This document shows, one piece after another, positions 9,901 through 21,900 of a stretch of DNA of 46,441 nucleotides (position 1 is its first letter; each line of letters begins with the position of its first letter). The position numbers and the translations under genes were made by a program. Origin of the DNA: Bodo saltans (Eukaryota > Euglenozoa > Kinetoplastea > Eubodonida > Bodonidae). The notes under the pieces were generated by a model. It did no database searches and was not told the DNA's origin. It worked only from the letters and a program-made list of their open reading frames with translations. The stretch lies in NCBI GenBank assembly GCA_001460835.1, contig CYKH01002188.1:1-46441 (forward strand), read 5' to 3'.

Positions 9901-10141
9901 GAACGAAGATGGTGAAGAGATTCGCGATGAAGTGGGACTTGCTGAAGAGGGCGCCGCCATCGATCGCATCGGTGGGGGGTGTCAAGCGTTGTTTTCACAC
10001 ATTGACCCAATGGTGCGGGATGACTGGTCTGTCAGGGCTTCTGTCGCGTTGAATGCGCATCATTTGATCTTCTTTGCAGGCGGAGAGGGTTCGACGTGTA
10101 GGAGGCGTTTTGGCAATGTGGCTGCGTACTTGAGGCTGTAG
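6941..10141 (+). CDS. LARGE-type (GT49) glycosyltransferase with two sets of X8/CBM43-like modules
   Basis: A 1066-residue paralogue of the gene at 281. I start at the ATG at 6941 (MVSQQPALSL); the codon three bases upstream is only a GTG. Residues about 5-27 form a hydrophobic signal anchor, fitting a type II Golgi protein. The catalytic region spans about 45-390: DID at D171-D173, YEPYVIVNKSS, VGRGYDKMSFFYEL and a distal His, as in LARGE/B4GAT1. An acidic Gln/Glu/Lys linker follows. The C-terminal half holds the cysteine module twice: WWVCARMNCDGL, RWVFDRWFH, HEACDFKGFA, GCTVDP, then AWTCGRLNCGHL, TQACHFGGAA, GCTVNP. Each copy ends in an LLNAHHL or ALNAHHL block and a TC. The paralogue at 281 has the set once, so one set was duplicated or lost. 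The X8 assignment is by motif spacing only. The acceptor substrate is unknown. Confidence 0.85.
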   Translation: MVSQQPALSLAALLTILLAALIASSWFNGGGDQPGAWPTVHKTPTGDYDVTLHFRRAQLAPSPDMPNITLVAHATIDRLHAVARWCRTLRGPLSISVFVRPFVDDVAAVMGAFVADECIARHADLHLVTERRHRYEPREDGGKDMMTHYPFNVQRNAALDGCVGDLALLMDIDFHLMPVPNNREVDLRYNFEIQRRKVASWPFLADEPWVLHAAMYVIPAVETVVAQLPLPTTMEELTAQVAQQQAVSFYGHYCKFCHLPTNLKHFLRASDPYLVEFVEGYEPYVIVNKSSRALDMLVLPKYEEVFVGRGYDKMSFFYELHMQQRPFIVIPGAFIVHAGRGDLPSFFKPASAEYNARQVVNRKLMDTFMKSAKQKYRYAMRISTAAVRRADQVAATAASSHETEFDERQRAMDPSVQLRAADGENHPHASPSRNQQTVDSHHLHESEVSSTATLELKDKILWESTRMVDWSMYASSAGFSVVCVLRSDAEQLWAQQQKVEDARRELEKEQKEEEAAAKKKSSLFASDPLLAMSNDGITDDNDATTSTQGDAAAAAETKEEEWIPEFMRPDAPATWENSIKTTLWWVCARMNCDGLTERYSAASSLLRSGAPHLDGAVSSPSTMLAIRELKEPALTADARWVFDRWFHLSVGRGTQAHEACDFKGFAAIVSRKQSLLGCTVDPRRELPVARLEAIKEELCSNTTGNLGSSRCAFLLEHRVHPMLRSSMRVQVSVLLNAHHLIFEGAGVAGHHGLPTCDGRFPGVAVQLAWQKHDGASIPVATGHNGGDSSEENFDEDDMNRYLTVSDALLLRATESLDWNAVSNHGRGIYNVHKEVDAQLQVAEGRTCISSFRLPLLNARYNRTAHLESIRTAERAMAWTCGRLNCGHLQIDRATGPLLRHYPRNIVTQADWIVGRWFYEALLSGETVTQACHFGGAARLARVSAYAQDMPKDVVGCTVNPEHPTSRSQLIALVQEICNDPPPIVLEKNEDGEEIRDEVGLAEEGAAIDRIGGGCQALFSHIDPMVRDDWSVRASVALNAHHLIFFAGGEGSTCRRRFGNVAAYLRL
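7184..7497 (+). repeat. 314-bp near-identical block shared with 506-819
   Basis: Partner of the block at 506-819, with about 97% identity and no indels. It encodes the same catalytic core including the DID motif. Immediately downstream the two genes differ freely, although the proteins remain homologous. Confidence 0.8.
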
Positions 10142-10485
10142 CACAACGGAAACCACAAATGAATAATCGTGTGTTTTTCGAAACGACTGCATGCATCGTG
10201 TCTGTGGGAGGGATAACACATTTGTGGCTTTCTCCCCTCCATTTTTTTTTTCCCAACTGTCGCAACTTGTGGTGCTTGGCTTCGGCTTCATTCGTTGTTG
10301 TGTTACGTTCCTCACATCGTATGAAAGTCGCATTTGAACTCCCAATGCTTTCTTCTTGCCCCACACGAACGTTGAGCAAGTATTCAAAGAAATGGAAAAT
10401 TTCCCCACATCATTAATGTCGTCTACTTTTAGAAAAAAAGTGAAGAACCTTGAACGGAAGAAAATATTATTTAGCCCCCCAAGTC
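10142..10485 (+). other. intergenic region with acceptor-like site
   Basis: 344 bases without a convincing gene. It contains pyrimidine-rich stretches (about 10228-10257) and a clear TCTACTTTTAG acceptor-like sequence ending at 10432, 54 bases before the likely ATG at 10486. It probably holds the 3' UTR of the glycosyltransferase and the 5' leader of the membrane protein. Confidence 0.45.
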
Positions 10486-11678
10486 ATGACAGGACTTGAC
10501 CGAATCTTTGGTGGTGTGAACTATGCACTTATCGCAGGCACCGTCGGTGTTGCCGCAACAATGCTTGGACCTAATACCGACGTCGTTCAGGCTCAAGCCT
10601 ATGAAGTTCTTCGAACCTCACTCGCTGTGTTATTTGGCAGCACACATGCTGAGCCCGCAAGCGCGTTGTCCGGTCGCGGAGCCGCACCTTTCGGTCTCCT
10701 TGTATCGTTTCTTTTCGTGGCAGCTGCGTCCGTGATGACCATCATTCAAATTGTCTCGCACCTCTTGTCCTACACCAACCCCACACGTCAGCGCTATATC
10801 ATTCGCATTCTCCTCATGGTGCCTATCTATGCCGTGGATTCATTCTGGTCCTACCTCTCTTTCCGCGACGCGACATGGAGTCGATCGCACGAGACACCTA
10901 CGATGCGTACGTGCTGTACAACTTCTACGCGCTGCTCATGGATTTCCTGGGAGGTGAGGATGGCTGTGTCAAAGCGTGGCAGTCCGCTGCCGCCAAGGAC
11001 CCTCGCGTGAACATCTTCCCTCACAGCTTCCCCATGAACCACGTTCTCTCTCCGATGATCCTGTCCAGGAACCTCTTGTGGTGGTGGAAAATGTTGCTGG
11101 TGCAGTACATGGTGCTAAGTCCTCTCGTCACTGTGCTCAGTTTCGTCACTGGGCTCCAAGGGGTGTTCGATGAGAACTCCTACGCGTTGGACAACGCTCA
11201 TGTGTATTTGATGGTGACAAAAACTGTCAGTGTGACGCTTGCATTTACCGCGTTATTTTACCTCTACCTGAGCACGAAGAAAATCATTCACGACTTCCAC
11301 CCCACTGGAAAGTTTATCAGCATCAAGTTTGTGATTTTCTTTTCGTTTTGGCAATACTTGGTCATCACCACCGCGCACTCGTACGGCCTGCTGCCCTCGA
11401 GCTGGTTGCACCGCATGCTGGCGTGGTCCCACGGTGCGTCCACTGTTGAAGATCAGGAGATCGCCTTGTGCAACATTCTGCTGTGTTTCGAAATGTTTGT
11501 GACCGCAGCCATGCATCACGAGGTGTTCTCTGTCAAGGCGACCATCTTGCAGAAATCAATCCAAAAGTCAGTGCCATTTGGTGCTGCCATTCGCCACGCT
11601 TTTGGCGTTGGTGATATCGTTGTCGCGACAAGAACGACGGCCCAAGAAGCTCAAGAAAAGCTCAAGAAGCGCCAGTAG
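10486..11678 (+). CDS. TMEM184/DUF300-like multi-pass membrane protein, one-base frameshift
   Basis: Two overlapping ORFs in different frames make one protein: one from the ATG at 10486 (frame running on to 11010), the other 10875-11678. The first ends its meaningful part at YIIRILLMVPIYAVDSFWSYLSFRDA. The second continues MESIARDTYDAYVLYNFYAL and LLMDFLGGE. Joined, these match the core signature of the TMEM184/organic solute transporter alpha family (Q-R-I-I-R-I-L-x-M-V-P-I-Y, then Y-E-A-Y-V-I-Y-x-F). One base is missing near 10860-10875; restoring it gives exactly 398 codons. Several hydrophobic segments are visible (for example FGLLVSFLFVAAASVMTII, SVTLAFTALFYLYL, FVIFFSFWQYLVI), consistent with the family's seven helices. 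The C-terminus is Lys/Gln-rich and cytosolic-looking. The frameshift may be a sequencing error or a real mutation. Substrate is unknown. Confidence 0.75.
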
Positions 11679-11930
11679 GAGCGAGAAGAAAGTTTCATTT
11701 ATTGTTTTGTCGATGCATCGGTTTTGCTTGCGTATTTCAAACTGCTTTTGGGGGAATTCCCAATCAAAACGAGAAAACAGTCCGCATGAGTCGTCCTCTC
11801 CACATCATTTCAAGCGTTCTCATGCCTTGCCCCTCTGCTGTGTTTTTGACGGAAGACTCACATCAAATAAGATTCTTTAGAGAGTGCAAGCGAAGAAGGA
11901 AACAAATTGTTTCAACGCCTCACTTCTCTA

Positions 11931-12575
11931 ATGACATTCCAAGGGTATGCACATAGTGCAACCTCTGCAGAGGAACTTCTTTGTGTTCAAGAAGAAATAT
12001 CGCGATCGCTACTGTGCTCCACCTGGGCGCAAGAAGACGCACAACTGGCACACTGCATCGCCGACGGCCTCTATTTCTTTGCCAACAACGAACGGATACG
12101 TCGAACCTATTTCCGAATCCGAGACGATGTCAATTCTCGAGCACCTGCGCATATCCCCAAAACCGGTGAATGGGATTATCACATGTATTTTCTCACAAGA
12201 AAGGAATACGAACGGAAGAACCCATATCGCCTTGTTGACACGGAAAGCGGTTTATCATCATCTTCACAGGCACCGCCGCCTCCTCCTGGGCTGGCCACAT
12301 CCACCATCGAAAATCCAGCGCAAGAATACTTTGTGCAGTACGTTGAACAGCAGAATGTGGTTGCCTTAGAGGCGGCACAATCCATCTCGCACAACCCAAT
12401 CTTAAGAGCGAAGCAACAACTTCGTGCGACGGTAGTGCACGAAAGACACATGCGCCAACAGATAATGGCTCTTTGGGATGATTTCTTGGAGTTGTGTCGC
12501 TTGAGGCGTGATCGAAGTCATCGGTTTGCGCTTCCTCATCGTCTGCCCATCGCTTCGTCTGTCAATGCTGAGTAA
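11931..12575 (+). CDS. hypothetical protein, 214 residues
   Basis: I start at the ATG at 11931 (MTFQGYAHSA); the frame is open upstream to a TTG at 11907. A TTCTTTAG acceptor-like site ends at 11880, about 50 bases before the start. The N-terminal half has globular character (AHCIADGLYFFANNERIRR, TGEWDYHMYFLTRKEYERK), a Ser/Pro-rich linker follows (SSSSQAPPPPPG), and the C-terminal third is helical and charged (ILRAKQQLRATVVHERHMR, WDDFLELCRLRRDRS), possibly a short coiled coil. There are no clear membrane segments. I do not recognise a family. Clean start, stop and spacing make it a likely real gene. Confidence 0.6.
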   Translation: MTFQGYAHSATSAEELLCVQEEISRSLLCSTWAQEDAQLAHCIADGLYFFANNERIRRTYFRIRDDVNSRAPAHIPKTGEWDYHMYFLTRKEYERKNPYRLVDTESGLSSSSQAPPPPPGLATSTIENPAQEYFVQYVEQQNVVALEAAQSISHNPILRAKQQLRATVVHERHMRQQIMALWDDFLELCRLRRDRSHRFALPHRLPIASSVNAE

Positions 12576-12923
12576 AAGGCAGATACAGGCAGAGAGATCT
12601 GACGCGAAAACAGCGTGATTCAATATGTACATTTCTTCATCGTTTGTGTTTTTTGAGCTCAATTACAGTGTGCAAAAACGTACACTGCGCACTAAAAATA
12701 AAAGCCCCACTTTCGCTTGTTTGCATAACCAAAAAAAGCAACCACCAAACAAAAAAGTATCGCACACAACCAAGTGACAAAATCGAACTAAACACAACCA
12801 TAGACGAAAAAGGAAAACAAGATCATTATCAACAAGGCACAGCAAACAAAAGCACATCAAAAAAAGTAATTCCTTCCATAAACAAGGTTATTTTTCCCTT
12901 ATTTTCGAAGAGAGTCATCGTCA
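12576..12923 (+). other. A/C-rich intergenic region upstream of the giant gene
   Basis: 348 bases without a convincing gene. About 12680-12870 is strongly A-rich with many C's and little G or T, an unusual strand bias against the T-rich spacers elsewhere in the window. A short T/C tract (about 12888-12905) and an AG at 12909-12910 precede the ATG at 12924 and could be the splice acceptor of the giant locus. A 101-codon Lys-rich ORF here (12644-12949) is explained by the composition. Confidence 0.5.
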
Positions 12924-15900
12924 ATGTCCACATCCTCCTCAGATATTGAGTGGAATGCACGACAAGAAGATGAATCGTGGTTTGTTGCCGATGAAGACGA
13001 TGACGAGGACGAGGACAACAACAACAACGTCAGCAGAATGCGCCGTCGCATGATAGCTGGTGAAGAAGACACAACTGATGAAGGAGAGGACGACGAGAGG
13101 CCCGCCGCCCATCGCGTTGGCGGCCGACACTTCACCACCCATTCGTACACGTCGTCAAGTAGTGAAACGGCAACAAGCTTTTCAAACAGCCAAAGTACCG
13201 GTGATGGATCTGGGAATGATGATGACGACGACGACGAAGAGGACGATCTCAGCGCCGATGACATGGAGGAGGAAGAGGAGGGTGCTGAGGTGCCTGATAC
13301 GTCCAACTCATCCGAGAGTGAGGAGGGGTTGTTGTCGCATCGTCAGCAACGAGGCCCAGACCGTCGTCCCTCGCCCTCACGCAGGCGTCGTCATGGACGA
13401 GGGGGTCGCGGGGGTAGTGCTTCCGCTGGGAGGCGCACATCGCCCCATAGTCGTGATCACAACGATGACGTGAACTTTGGCGACGATGCAGACTACAGCA
13501 CAGACTCGTCCATAGCAGATGATGGACTGGGCGCCAGAGGAGGTCGCGGAAATGATCAACCAGACGCACCCCGACGAAATGCGGCGATCGCCCCGACCAC
13601 CGATTCCCAAGAAGATCCGCATGTGTCGCGGTTACCAGTGCCCTACACTCATTCTGCACCACCGGCAGCGGCTCACTCACTTCCTGGAGGCCAGCGCTTG
13701 AGCGACGAGATTCAGGTGGTGTTAGATCTCTTTGGCAGCAATGCCGTGGATCCTCAGCTCGAGTCTATCGTGGCATCGTTTTTAGCAAATGAGAGTGGGG
13801 TTGCAGAGTCGTCGCTTCACGGTGATGAACCTTCACCAATCGGGAGTAGGTCCCCTGCCCCACCAGGTGCTGCTACTGGAGGACCGACATCTACAAGTAG
13901 GGATGGTGGCACTGCACCACAAAGCGGTGGTGGTGGCGGGACCGCGTTGCTCTCGAGGCTAGACGTAAAGCACTTGGTGCGATACAGTTCTCGAGAACTA
14001 CTGACTCGGGCATGGGCGTTCGTCCCGCATGCACTAAAATGTGCTTCCTTCCCCCCGTTTGTCCCCCTTCCCGAAGCGCCGCGTATGAACTCGAGGAGCG
14101 TTGACGTGGACCAGATTGCGTGCTACTTGCGTTCCGTTGCGGAAAAGTACGTCGTGCGTCATCGGACTCCCGTGTCATCGGCGATTCGAACACAGCTGGT
14201 GAGGGCAGCCATCACTGCGGAAGCTCGAAATATTCGTAGCGCTGCGGCGGCTAACAAAACGTCTGTCGTTGCACATGTCGATTCGAACCCAGATTGGGAA
14301 CATTTGTCCACACTGTTTCAACAAACAACTTCAACATTCGTCAACGATGACGACGACGAAGACTTCACTGCCGAAGACAGAGAGCTACTGCGGATGACGG
14401 CAACGGCCCAGCAGCAACCTTGGGCCGCCGCTGCGCCACAACAGCAGCAAAACGTGTTGTATGTAGCCAACACCTTTCACGAATCGGTTGGTGCAAGTTC
14501 TTTAGACGCCACCATCGCACTTCAATTGAATCCACAGGTGCGACTCCCCTTGTACGCACTTCTGAATTTCCATTCGCTTTTGGACAATTTGTGCCAAGAG
14601 GCAAAGAAATTGCATCTGCTTGGGGGACAGCAAACATCGCAGGAAGCCTCCCCTTTGTTTGGAGCTGCTACTTTCGGGCAAACGGGGCTGTTCGACGTCA
14701 AAGGTTCGTGGGGCGGGCGATACCTCTTCGCGTACCTCCGAACTCACCTCGTCAACCTTCTCTCAGAAAGCAAAGCGTCGTCGTCGTCATTAGCAGGAGA
14801 GCAGCGCCAATGGGCTGCTGTTGTAGTTTCCCTGCTGTGGAAGCTAGCACTGTTATCGCAGCAAGCGTCTCTGCTGCTGTCGGTCCTGGCAGTCATTCAC
14901 GAATTCGTTGACATCGTGGAAGTGCTCCCGCTAATTCGACTCGGCATTGAGTCTTCGTCGCAGCAGCAGCGAGGAGGAGTTCAACAACAGCAAACACTCT
15001 CTTCGTGGCTTGACCTTAGCTCAGACGCATCGGTGATGAGGTTGGCCACGGGGCTTCCACGTTTTAGCGCACCTACCGCCCGCTTCCAGGGTCTCTTTTC
15101 AACAGTGGTGTCCAAACGAAGTAACAGTTTCAAGTCGGGAAGTGTTTCTGCAAGCAGCGATGCAGTCGGTGGTAGTCCGTCGTTGTCGTCGTCAATGGCG
15201 GATACCGATCAATCGACTGTGTTAAGCATCCAGAACGCATTATTGCAAACCACAAAAACAAACACTTCTGAGGAAGGGGATACGTCCACAGTTCGTGTGT
15301 TTGCTGTGTTCGTTCCGCCAGTCACAATTCCTCAACAACACTTGCCTGACGCATCGACGAATGAAGGTGGTGTCCTGCTTTTCACCGATGTCGGAGTTCT
15401 GCGAGTGTCTACCACCACAACACAACACACTGCCTCACATCCTCCGCGGATTCTTCAACGTAACAGCCACTATTGTGTGGATGCATCCGACGGTGTGTGC
15501 GGGGCGATTGCTGACCCCGCGTTCCCAACGACACGAGTTGTGTTATTAACGCTGCAGGCAACGTATCATGTGATTGACGCGGTAACCTTGGAGTACCTTG
15601 GAGTACCCACGATCACATCGCCAACCTCTGTAGTACGCCAAGGTCTCTTGCTCCCACCAGGAAAAGCAACTACAACCCCTATTATGCCGCATTTCGTCTC
15701 TGACGACTTGTACAATCTGCAACTGGTTCGACGACGAGGTACACACGGCGTGGTTCGAACTGTGAGCGGCGCCCCAGCAGCCCTGAGACTTGCGAAATCA
15801 ACCGATTCGTTTTCAGTAGCATTCACAACTTCGTTTGCTGCGTCGTCCAGCCGCTCTGAATATCCGTGTGAAGTGGTGCTGCTGAGTGTGCTGGCCACTT

Positions 15901-18900
15901 CGCCGTCCTCTGCTGGTTCACAGCTCAACATTCCAGCCAATCTTTCGCACTTTGCTTTTGGCAATGTTGCCCGAGGCGCCACATCGTGCTGGTTTCAAGT
16001 ACGCCTACAAGGAGGATCTGGAAACGGAAGCGACGAGACACTTTCATTTGATTTTAACAATGGGGACTCGGTGGTTGCTGTCAGTGTTACCGGCGCGCTC
16101 GGAGTTGCTCAGCGTCGTACAAATAGCGAACAAGTTTCGTCACATTGTAGCGGTGATGTCAACGATATTCGATGGTACGCCACGTTTTCCGTGAACTCTG
16201 GCTGGCGAGTCTACGTCAACGGAGTGCCCATCATGGGAAGTGCAGCTGTCATGTCAGTGCAACAACGACGAGGAGGTGCGATCGCAGCGACGACAAGTCT
16301 TATCACATCAGCGTCCTTGTCTGCCACTGCCGGCAGTGCTACTACCAGCAGCGCAAGCACCAAGCACAAGTTGTCAGAAGGCACCATTCTCACCCCTATC
16401 CTCTTGTACGGAACATCAAGCTGCTTCGTTTCTCATGTTGCGGCGTTTACGGATGCGATTGCAATTTCGCAATTTGTGGAGCACGAACAGACCATTTTCG
16501 ATTCGAAGCACAATAACAACAACAATAACTTGCTTCCTGCCCAGGTCGCTGCAGCAGTCTTGTTGGTGGCGAGGCTTGACGAGGGTGATGGGATTTTACT
16601 GAATGTGTACTCATCTCTCCAAGCCGTGCCGCATTCTCCTCCCAGTCATGCAAGTGACACAACACAACAGATGACAATGGACTGTGCGTTTCATGGGCAA
16701 GAGGGGAAGCCAAGGTGGGCTTCACAACACCTCGTTTGGCTGTGCGAAGGAGCCCCTCTGGTATGGGTTCAGCGCTCGTCGCAGCAGCAGCAGTCTCACC
16801 GAGTTTTCCGCGCGCCGTGCCCTGTGTCGGCTCGAGTGCTAGTAGTGGTGGGAGTCAATGATGTTCTTTGGCTCGAACCCGCCACTGGACTCTGTACATG
16901 GACGCGCAAAGACACTGGAGCTGTCATAACCCAGTGCCGAACGACCCTGTCCCGTGCCACAGAAGCGCTTTCCTTCCATCCACCTTCAGGGCAATGGGTT
17001 TCGTATGTGAACAGTGCAACTTCTGGTCCCGCAGTTATCATTGAAAGTGGTGCTCCACAGCAGCAAGAAACCACAACAATCTCCGCTGACCAGAAGCACA
17101 ATACTATTTTATCGCCCGCTGCCAGAAGCGCAACAGCAGTCAGTGTGACGTCGTGGAAAGATTACTTGCTCTGCTTCTCTACCGCCTTGAACCGAGTGCT
17201 GACGCTTCCCGTTTTGTTCCATCAAAGCCGCTTTAGCTCTGAGATGAGCGGCGTTTGGCGAAGTTTTTCCAATCCTGAGCCTATGTCGGTACCTCGAGCC
17301 TTGTCAATTGTCGCCAGCATTCTTGACAGCATCTCCGCACTCCTTCTTCTTCTGGCGACCAACCAGCCGACGACGAACAACACGTTGCCACAGGATCAAC
17401 AACAACAACAGCGCATGCAACGCCTGCATGAGCATCGAGGTCGCGTCCTCGTGTCGCATCTCACGGCGGCATTGCATCTGATTGATCATGCGGTGCATTG
17501 CTATGCTCGGGGATGCTCCCCCGAAGTGGTCAGTCTCATTCGGCGAACGTGCACAAATACAGATGACGTGATGTCTCGTCTGATGATGATGCAATCCGAC
17601 GAGCAGCTGCGTGGAGCCGCACGAACGATCCTGTCCCTTGTTGCAAGTCTGAAACACACGTTGGCAACTCAATGTGTGTCCGTCGAGCAACAAGTACAGC
17701 TTATGTTCTCGTTGCAAGTTAGTTACGATGCCGCAACCACTGCTACCGACAAAAACAGTGACGAAGAGCAGCGGGGCCTTACTGCGACACTAGACACCAT
17801 CGTCGGTATCATGAGCCGGGATCGTATTGCCCTCGTAGCTGGCTACATTATCCAATGCGGCGACGAGGTGGTGGTGGGGAACAATGTTCATCATCAGCAT
17901 CATGATAGCAACGATCATCGCAACTCTCCTGTCACGCCACCTCAACTGCAGCAGCGAACACTTCCAACGCGACCTACAGCGGAGTCATTTGTGGCGAAAT
18001 TGGTGGACCTCTGCAACATGGAGTTTGCTGCACAGGCTGCCAGCGTTGTCATGGAATTCACTAGCACCACCACCACCACCTTGATGAACAGCGCTGCGAC
18101 GTCAAATTCAACTGGCATCAACGCAACGAAGAGTAGTGGGATTGCTGAGGTTCTGTTTCAACTGTTGTTGCACCTGATGGCTCACATCTCTGACGCTGAG
18201 CGTCGCTCGGTGCTCCTGTTGAACACTCTGCTGTCTATTTCACGGTCGTCGCAAAAATGCATTGAGAGCAGTATCGCAAAGTGCCAACAGTACGTCCAAC
18301 AGCAGTCTCAGCAGCAGCAGAAACCTGACTTGTCATCATTCAAGGCTTCGATGAATCATGTTCTAAAGGAGTCTGTATTTGGTGTCATTGTGTTTTGCTT
18401 CTCTCACATGCTCTCCAGCTTGGAGATTTCATCAGCGTCCCCAGAGGTTGCCGTTCACACTCTCACGCAGCTGCGGGGGCTTGGCGAGATTGTTGGATAC
18501 GAAGGAGGCGTGTCTGGTCTGTTGGCAGGTGCACTGTCGCTGACAGAAAATGAGACATCTGCACCACAGCAACAGCAACAGCGACTGCAAAGAGTTGTTA
18601 CTCTCACTGAGTACAAAACACTCGAGTCTCCGGTGCCACTCCAGCAAGTCGTTGACTTACCGCTCGTAGCACCGTATGCAGAGTCATTCCTGCTTTCCTT
18701 CACCTATCCTATCGGTGAGGGTCACAAGAATCCTTCGGGAATTTCACCAGGTAGCCCTGCACCCACCACTTCCCAAACTACAACGTCTGTCGAGGCATTT
18801 CCGCAACTTCAAGTGATCATTCTGAGTCTTACTACCTCAACCAAAGTTCTTGAGGTACCGCGTGGCGCTACTAAATTTCGGATTGACGAGGCCACCGCTG

Positions 18901-21900
18901 GTCACTGTCCTTTGATCGTCCGATGCACACCTCCCACGAACGCAACCAATACCCCATTGTCCCGTGGTGTTTCTGTGTCGATTGAGTGTTCCGTTTCACT
19001 CGCTGCGCCGGAAACGCCGTGGCTGCTCGACCTGACGAACGCAATCGCAGAAGCGACGCTCGACGCCTCCAGAAAGGTGTTGTTATCCGCCGTCCCTGGG
19101 GTTGTTCAGCAGCATTCGGCCGCTGCTGCTAATGGCACTACCAATCCCAACAACAACAAGAAACCAACGTTTGTTCCCATTGGAGCTGCCTCCATTCTGC
19201 GTTGCGGTCTGACCGCTGCAGCGCTTTCACGTGTCCAGCTGATGCAGCATCGCCACCGATCTACACCACACACTCATAACAACGAAATGAGCGGCGTCAC
19301 AGCATTTCCACATGCAGATGACACGGCATATCTTGGTGAGTACTGGCGTTTGCACATGATGTACCTTGCACTCGCTCAAGGCCTAGTGGGCACGTCAGCA
19401 GACTGCGACAATGCACAGCATGAGTCACTGCCACTCCTTCCATGGGACACGAGTGTGAAACCTGCAATCGACGGAATGAAGGCAAGCGGCATTGTCCCTG
19501 ACGGTGTTGCGCTTGCCTTTCCGAAGTCCGAAGGTGAGTACGTAGCGGTGTGCGCCGCGCTTCGCTACACAGCCAACAACTTGTGGACGAAGCTGTACAC
19601 AACTGTCATCAACAATATTGACTCGCATTCTCGAAGCAAAATTGAAACCATGTTTATGGGCGTTGCGGCAGCGATTGCGTGGCATGGAAAGCCCGCGGAA
19701 CTTGGCCGTCCAGAAACACCAAAAGAGCGCGGTTTTGAAGAGGAACTCCGCGCAGCGCTGCAATTTCTACGACCGAGTGCAAGTGTCCTCCTTGAGGCAT
19801 ATCAGGAGCACAAAGGCGAGGTTATTCTCGCGCGAGTTCAATTCTTGCTTTCCGATGTGGTACCACGAATCCGTACGGAGCGCGTCGTGTTGGAAAATCA
19901 ATCGACAGAAGAGCAAATTGCGTTTGGGGGCTCCACCAGCAGCACCAGCTACCAGCACATGGGTAACAACGGCGGATCTAACAAGACACCGTCAATGCCG
20001 CGTTTGGCATCTGCCACTGGTTTAGCACGAGGAGTCTCGTCTTGCGCTCTCGACCCCACGGGTGGAAGTGGCAGCCGACGAGGCGCAACACTTCCTGCGC
20101 ACCGTCGATTTGGTGGCGGGGGGATGCGCAGCATGCTGTCGGGTGGGCAGGCATCGTCTCACCTATTCCACAACAGCTCTCACATGGACCTCAGCCATGG
20201 GAGCGGTGGCGGCGGCGGTGGCGCATCGTATGCCTCTCGCAAGCATGCGGCAGACGTTGTTGTTGAAAAGATGAGATCTAAATGCAAAGAGTATCTTCTC
20301 TTGGGAGCCCTCCGAGACGAATCATCGTACGCAGCATTGTCTGCGGGAACGACGTCAAATTTTTTCGGCAAACCATCGTCTCAGTCTGAACAACAACGCC
20401 CCGCACTTTCGTCTCACTGGAGTGGTAGCGTTGAAGACCTCACACAAGCTTTGTATGAACGATATCTCTGCGCGACCCAACATAAATTGGCGTACGAGAC
20501 GCAGCTCTCTGTTTGTCAACAATCATCGTCGTCACCATCTTCGATGTCCTCCACCTCAACGGAGGGAAACCACACATTGCAAGCTGTGCTACAGACCGCA
20601 CTGTCGCTGCGTGCTGTAGTGGCAGACATGTTTGCCAACTCGCGAACGGATGTTTCTGAAACGCCTTCGCAAGGCGCAGGAGGACTACGAGGCGCCGCAA
20701 CAGCAGTAGCACCTCCTGCTGCCGCCACCGCCACTGATGGCACCGCCGTTGCAGAAACAGCACACCACGATACAGCAACAACAACCACCGCTGCTTCTAC
20801 TGCCGCAGCCGTGATCGATGCTACGACCAGCGCCAAAGACCCAAATTACATGGAGCCGCTCTTGGGTTGTGGTCTGCAGTTAGAAGACAATGTTCAAGAA
20901 AACGCATGCCGCCTTATTAGTACAATCCTCGTGAAAGCGCTAGACCTAGGCAGCAATGATCATCGTGGAAACAACAAGTGCAGTATGACCACCACCACCT
21001 CCGTGCCCTCACTGTTGTCGCCCGTGGAAACACTTCAACTCGGCGCATTGCTCTGTCATCCATGGAGCAGCAGTGACATGGCAAAGCTCGATCCCAATGT
21101 GGTCCTTCAATTTGTGTCCAAGTTTATGCTTCAGCCCCTTGAGGCGCGCGTTTCTGATGTTCACGACGCCCTCATCACACCAAACGGTGGCAGAACGCCG
21201 CATGACGTGAATGCGTCCGTCAACGCACAGCTCAGACTGCTACAAAGTGCCGAGTCTCGGGGTTGTGCCAGCAACGGTAGCTTGCTCCCCACGCACAACT
21301 TGAACTCATCGATCATTCCCAATGGCCTGCCAACGAATCTGAACATCGAGCACGTCACCATCGTCCGTGACGACACCGGCTATGGGGTGCAAGTGGAGGG
21401 GTGTGAGTTGTATTTCTCGTCGCAGTTACCTTGGATCAACCCGCATCATCCCAAAGTCGTCGCTAACGCAGCCACGATGATGTCTCAGCGGGCAGCGTCG
21501 GCTGCCGCAGCTGCAGCCGCATCTGTCTCAGATAACAGCAGCACCTATCTGCCTGGTTCCTCGTCACCTCACATTCACATTGTGCTTGATGAGGACGCCA
21601 CTCTCGTTTCCCCTCCCGCTGGGTGCGGCGCATCCACACTCGTTCCACCGCCAAGCCCCACACAAACAACTGCCACGTTTTCCCTGCCAATTACCTCCCC
21701 AGAGTACCTGACCCGGGTGGAGGACATTGAAGTGTATTATTTTGAACTGTCAGTCCTGTTGCACTTAGGGCAAGATCCATTTGATGGACTGATTGGGCTG
21801 TCAACACTCCCAGTGAACCCAACCGGTCGTAGCACACAACTAACTGGTGCGGTTGCGATGTACCGAGCTGCATCTGGAACGGTAAGCGACGAGGTAAGAA

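Noticed and set aside
12644-12949. 101-codon Lys/Thr/Asn-rich ORF
   Set aside because: Its composition follows directly from the A/C-rich spacer, and it overlaps the start of the giant gene in another frame.
13249-13680. Antisense ORFs across the giant gene
   Set aside because: Low-complexity products (Ser, Leu, Val, Cys runs) that mirror sense-strand repeats; no family recognisable.
15586-15608. 10-bp tandem repeat (CCTTGGAGTA twice) inside the giant gene
   Set aside because: Its period is also not a multiple of three, but the frame stays open with good sequence on both sides (VTLEYLGVPTI), so it is not another disruptive duplication.
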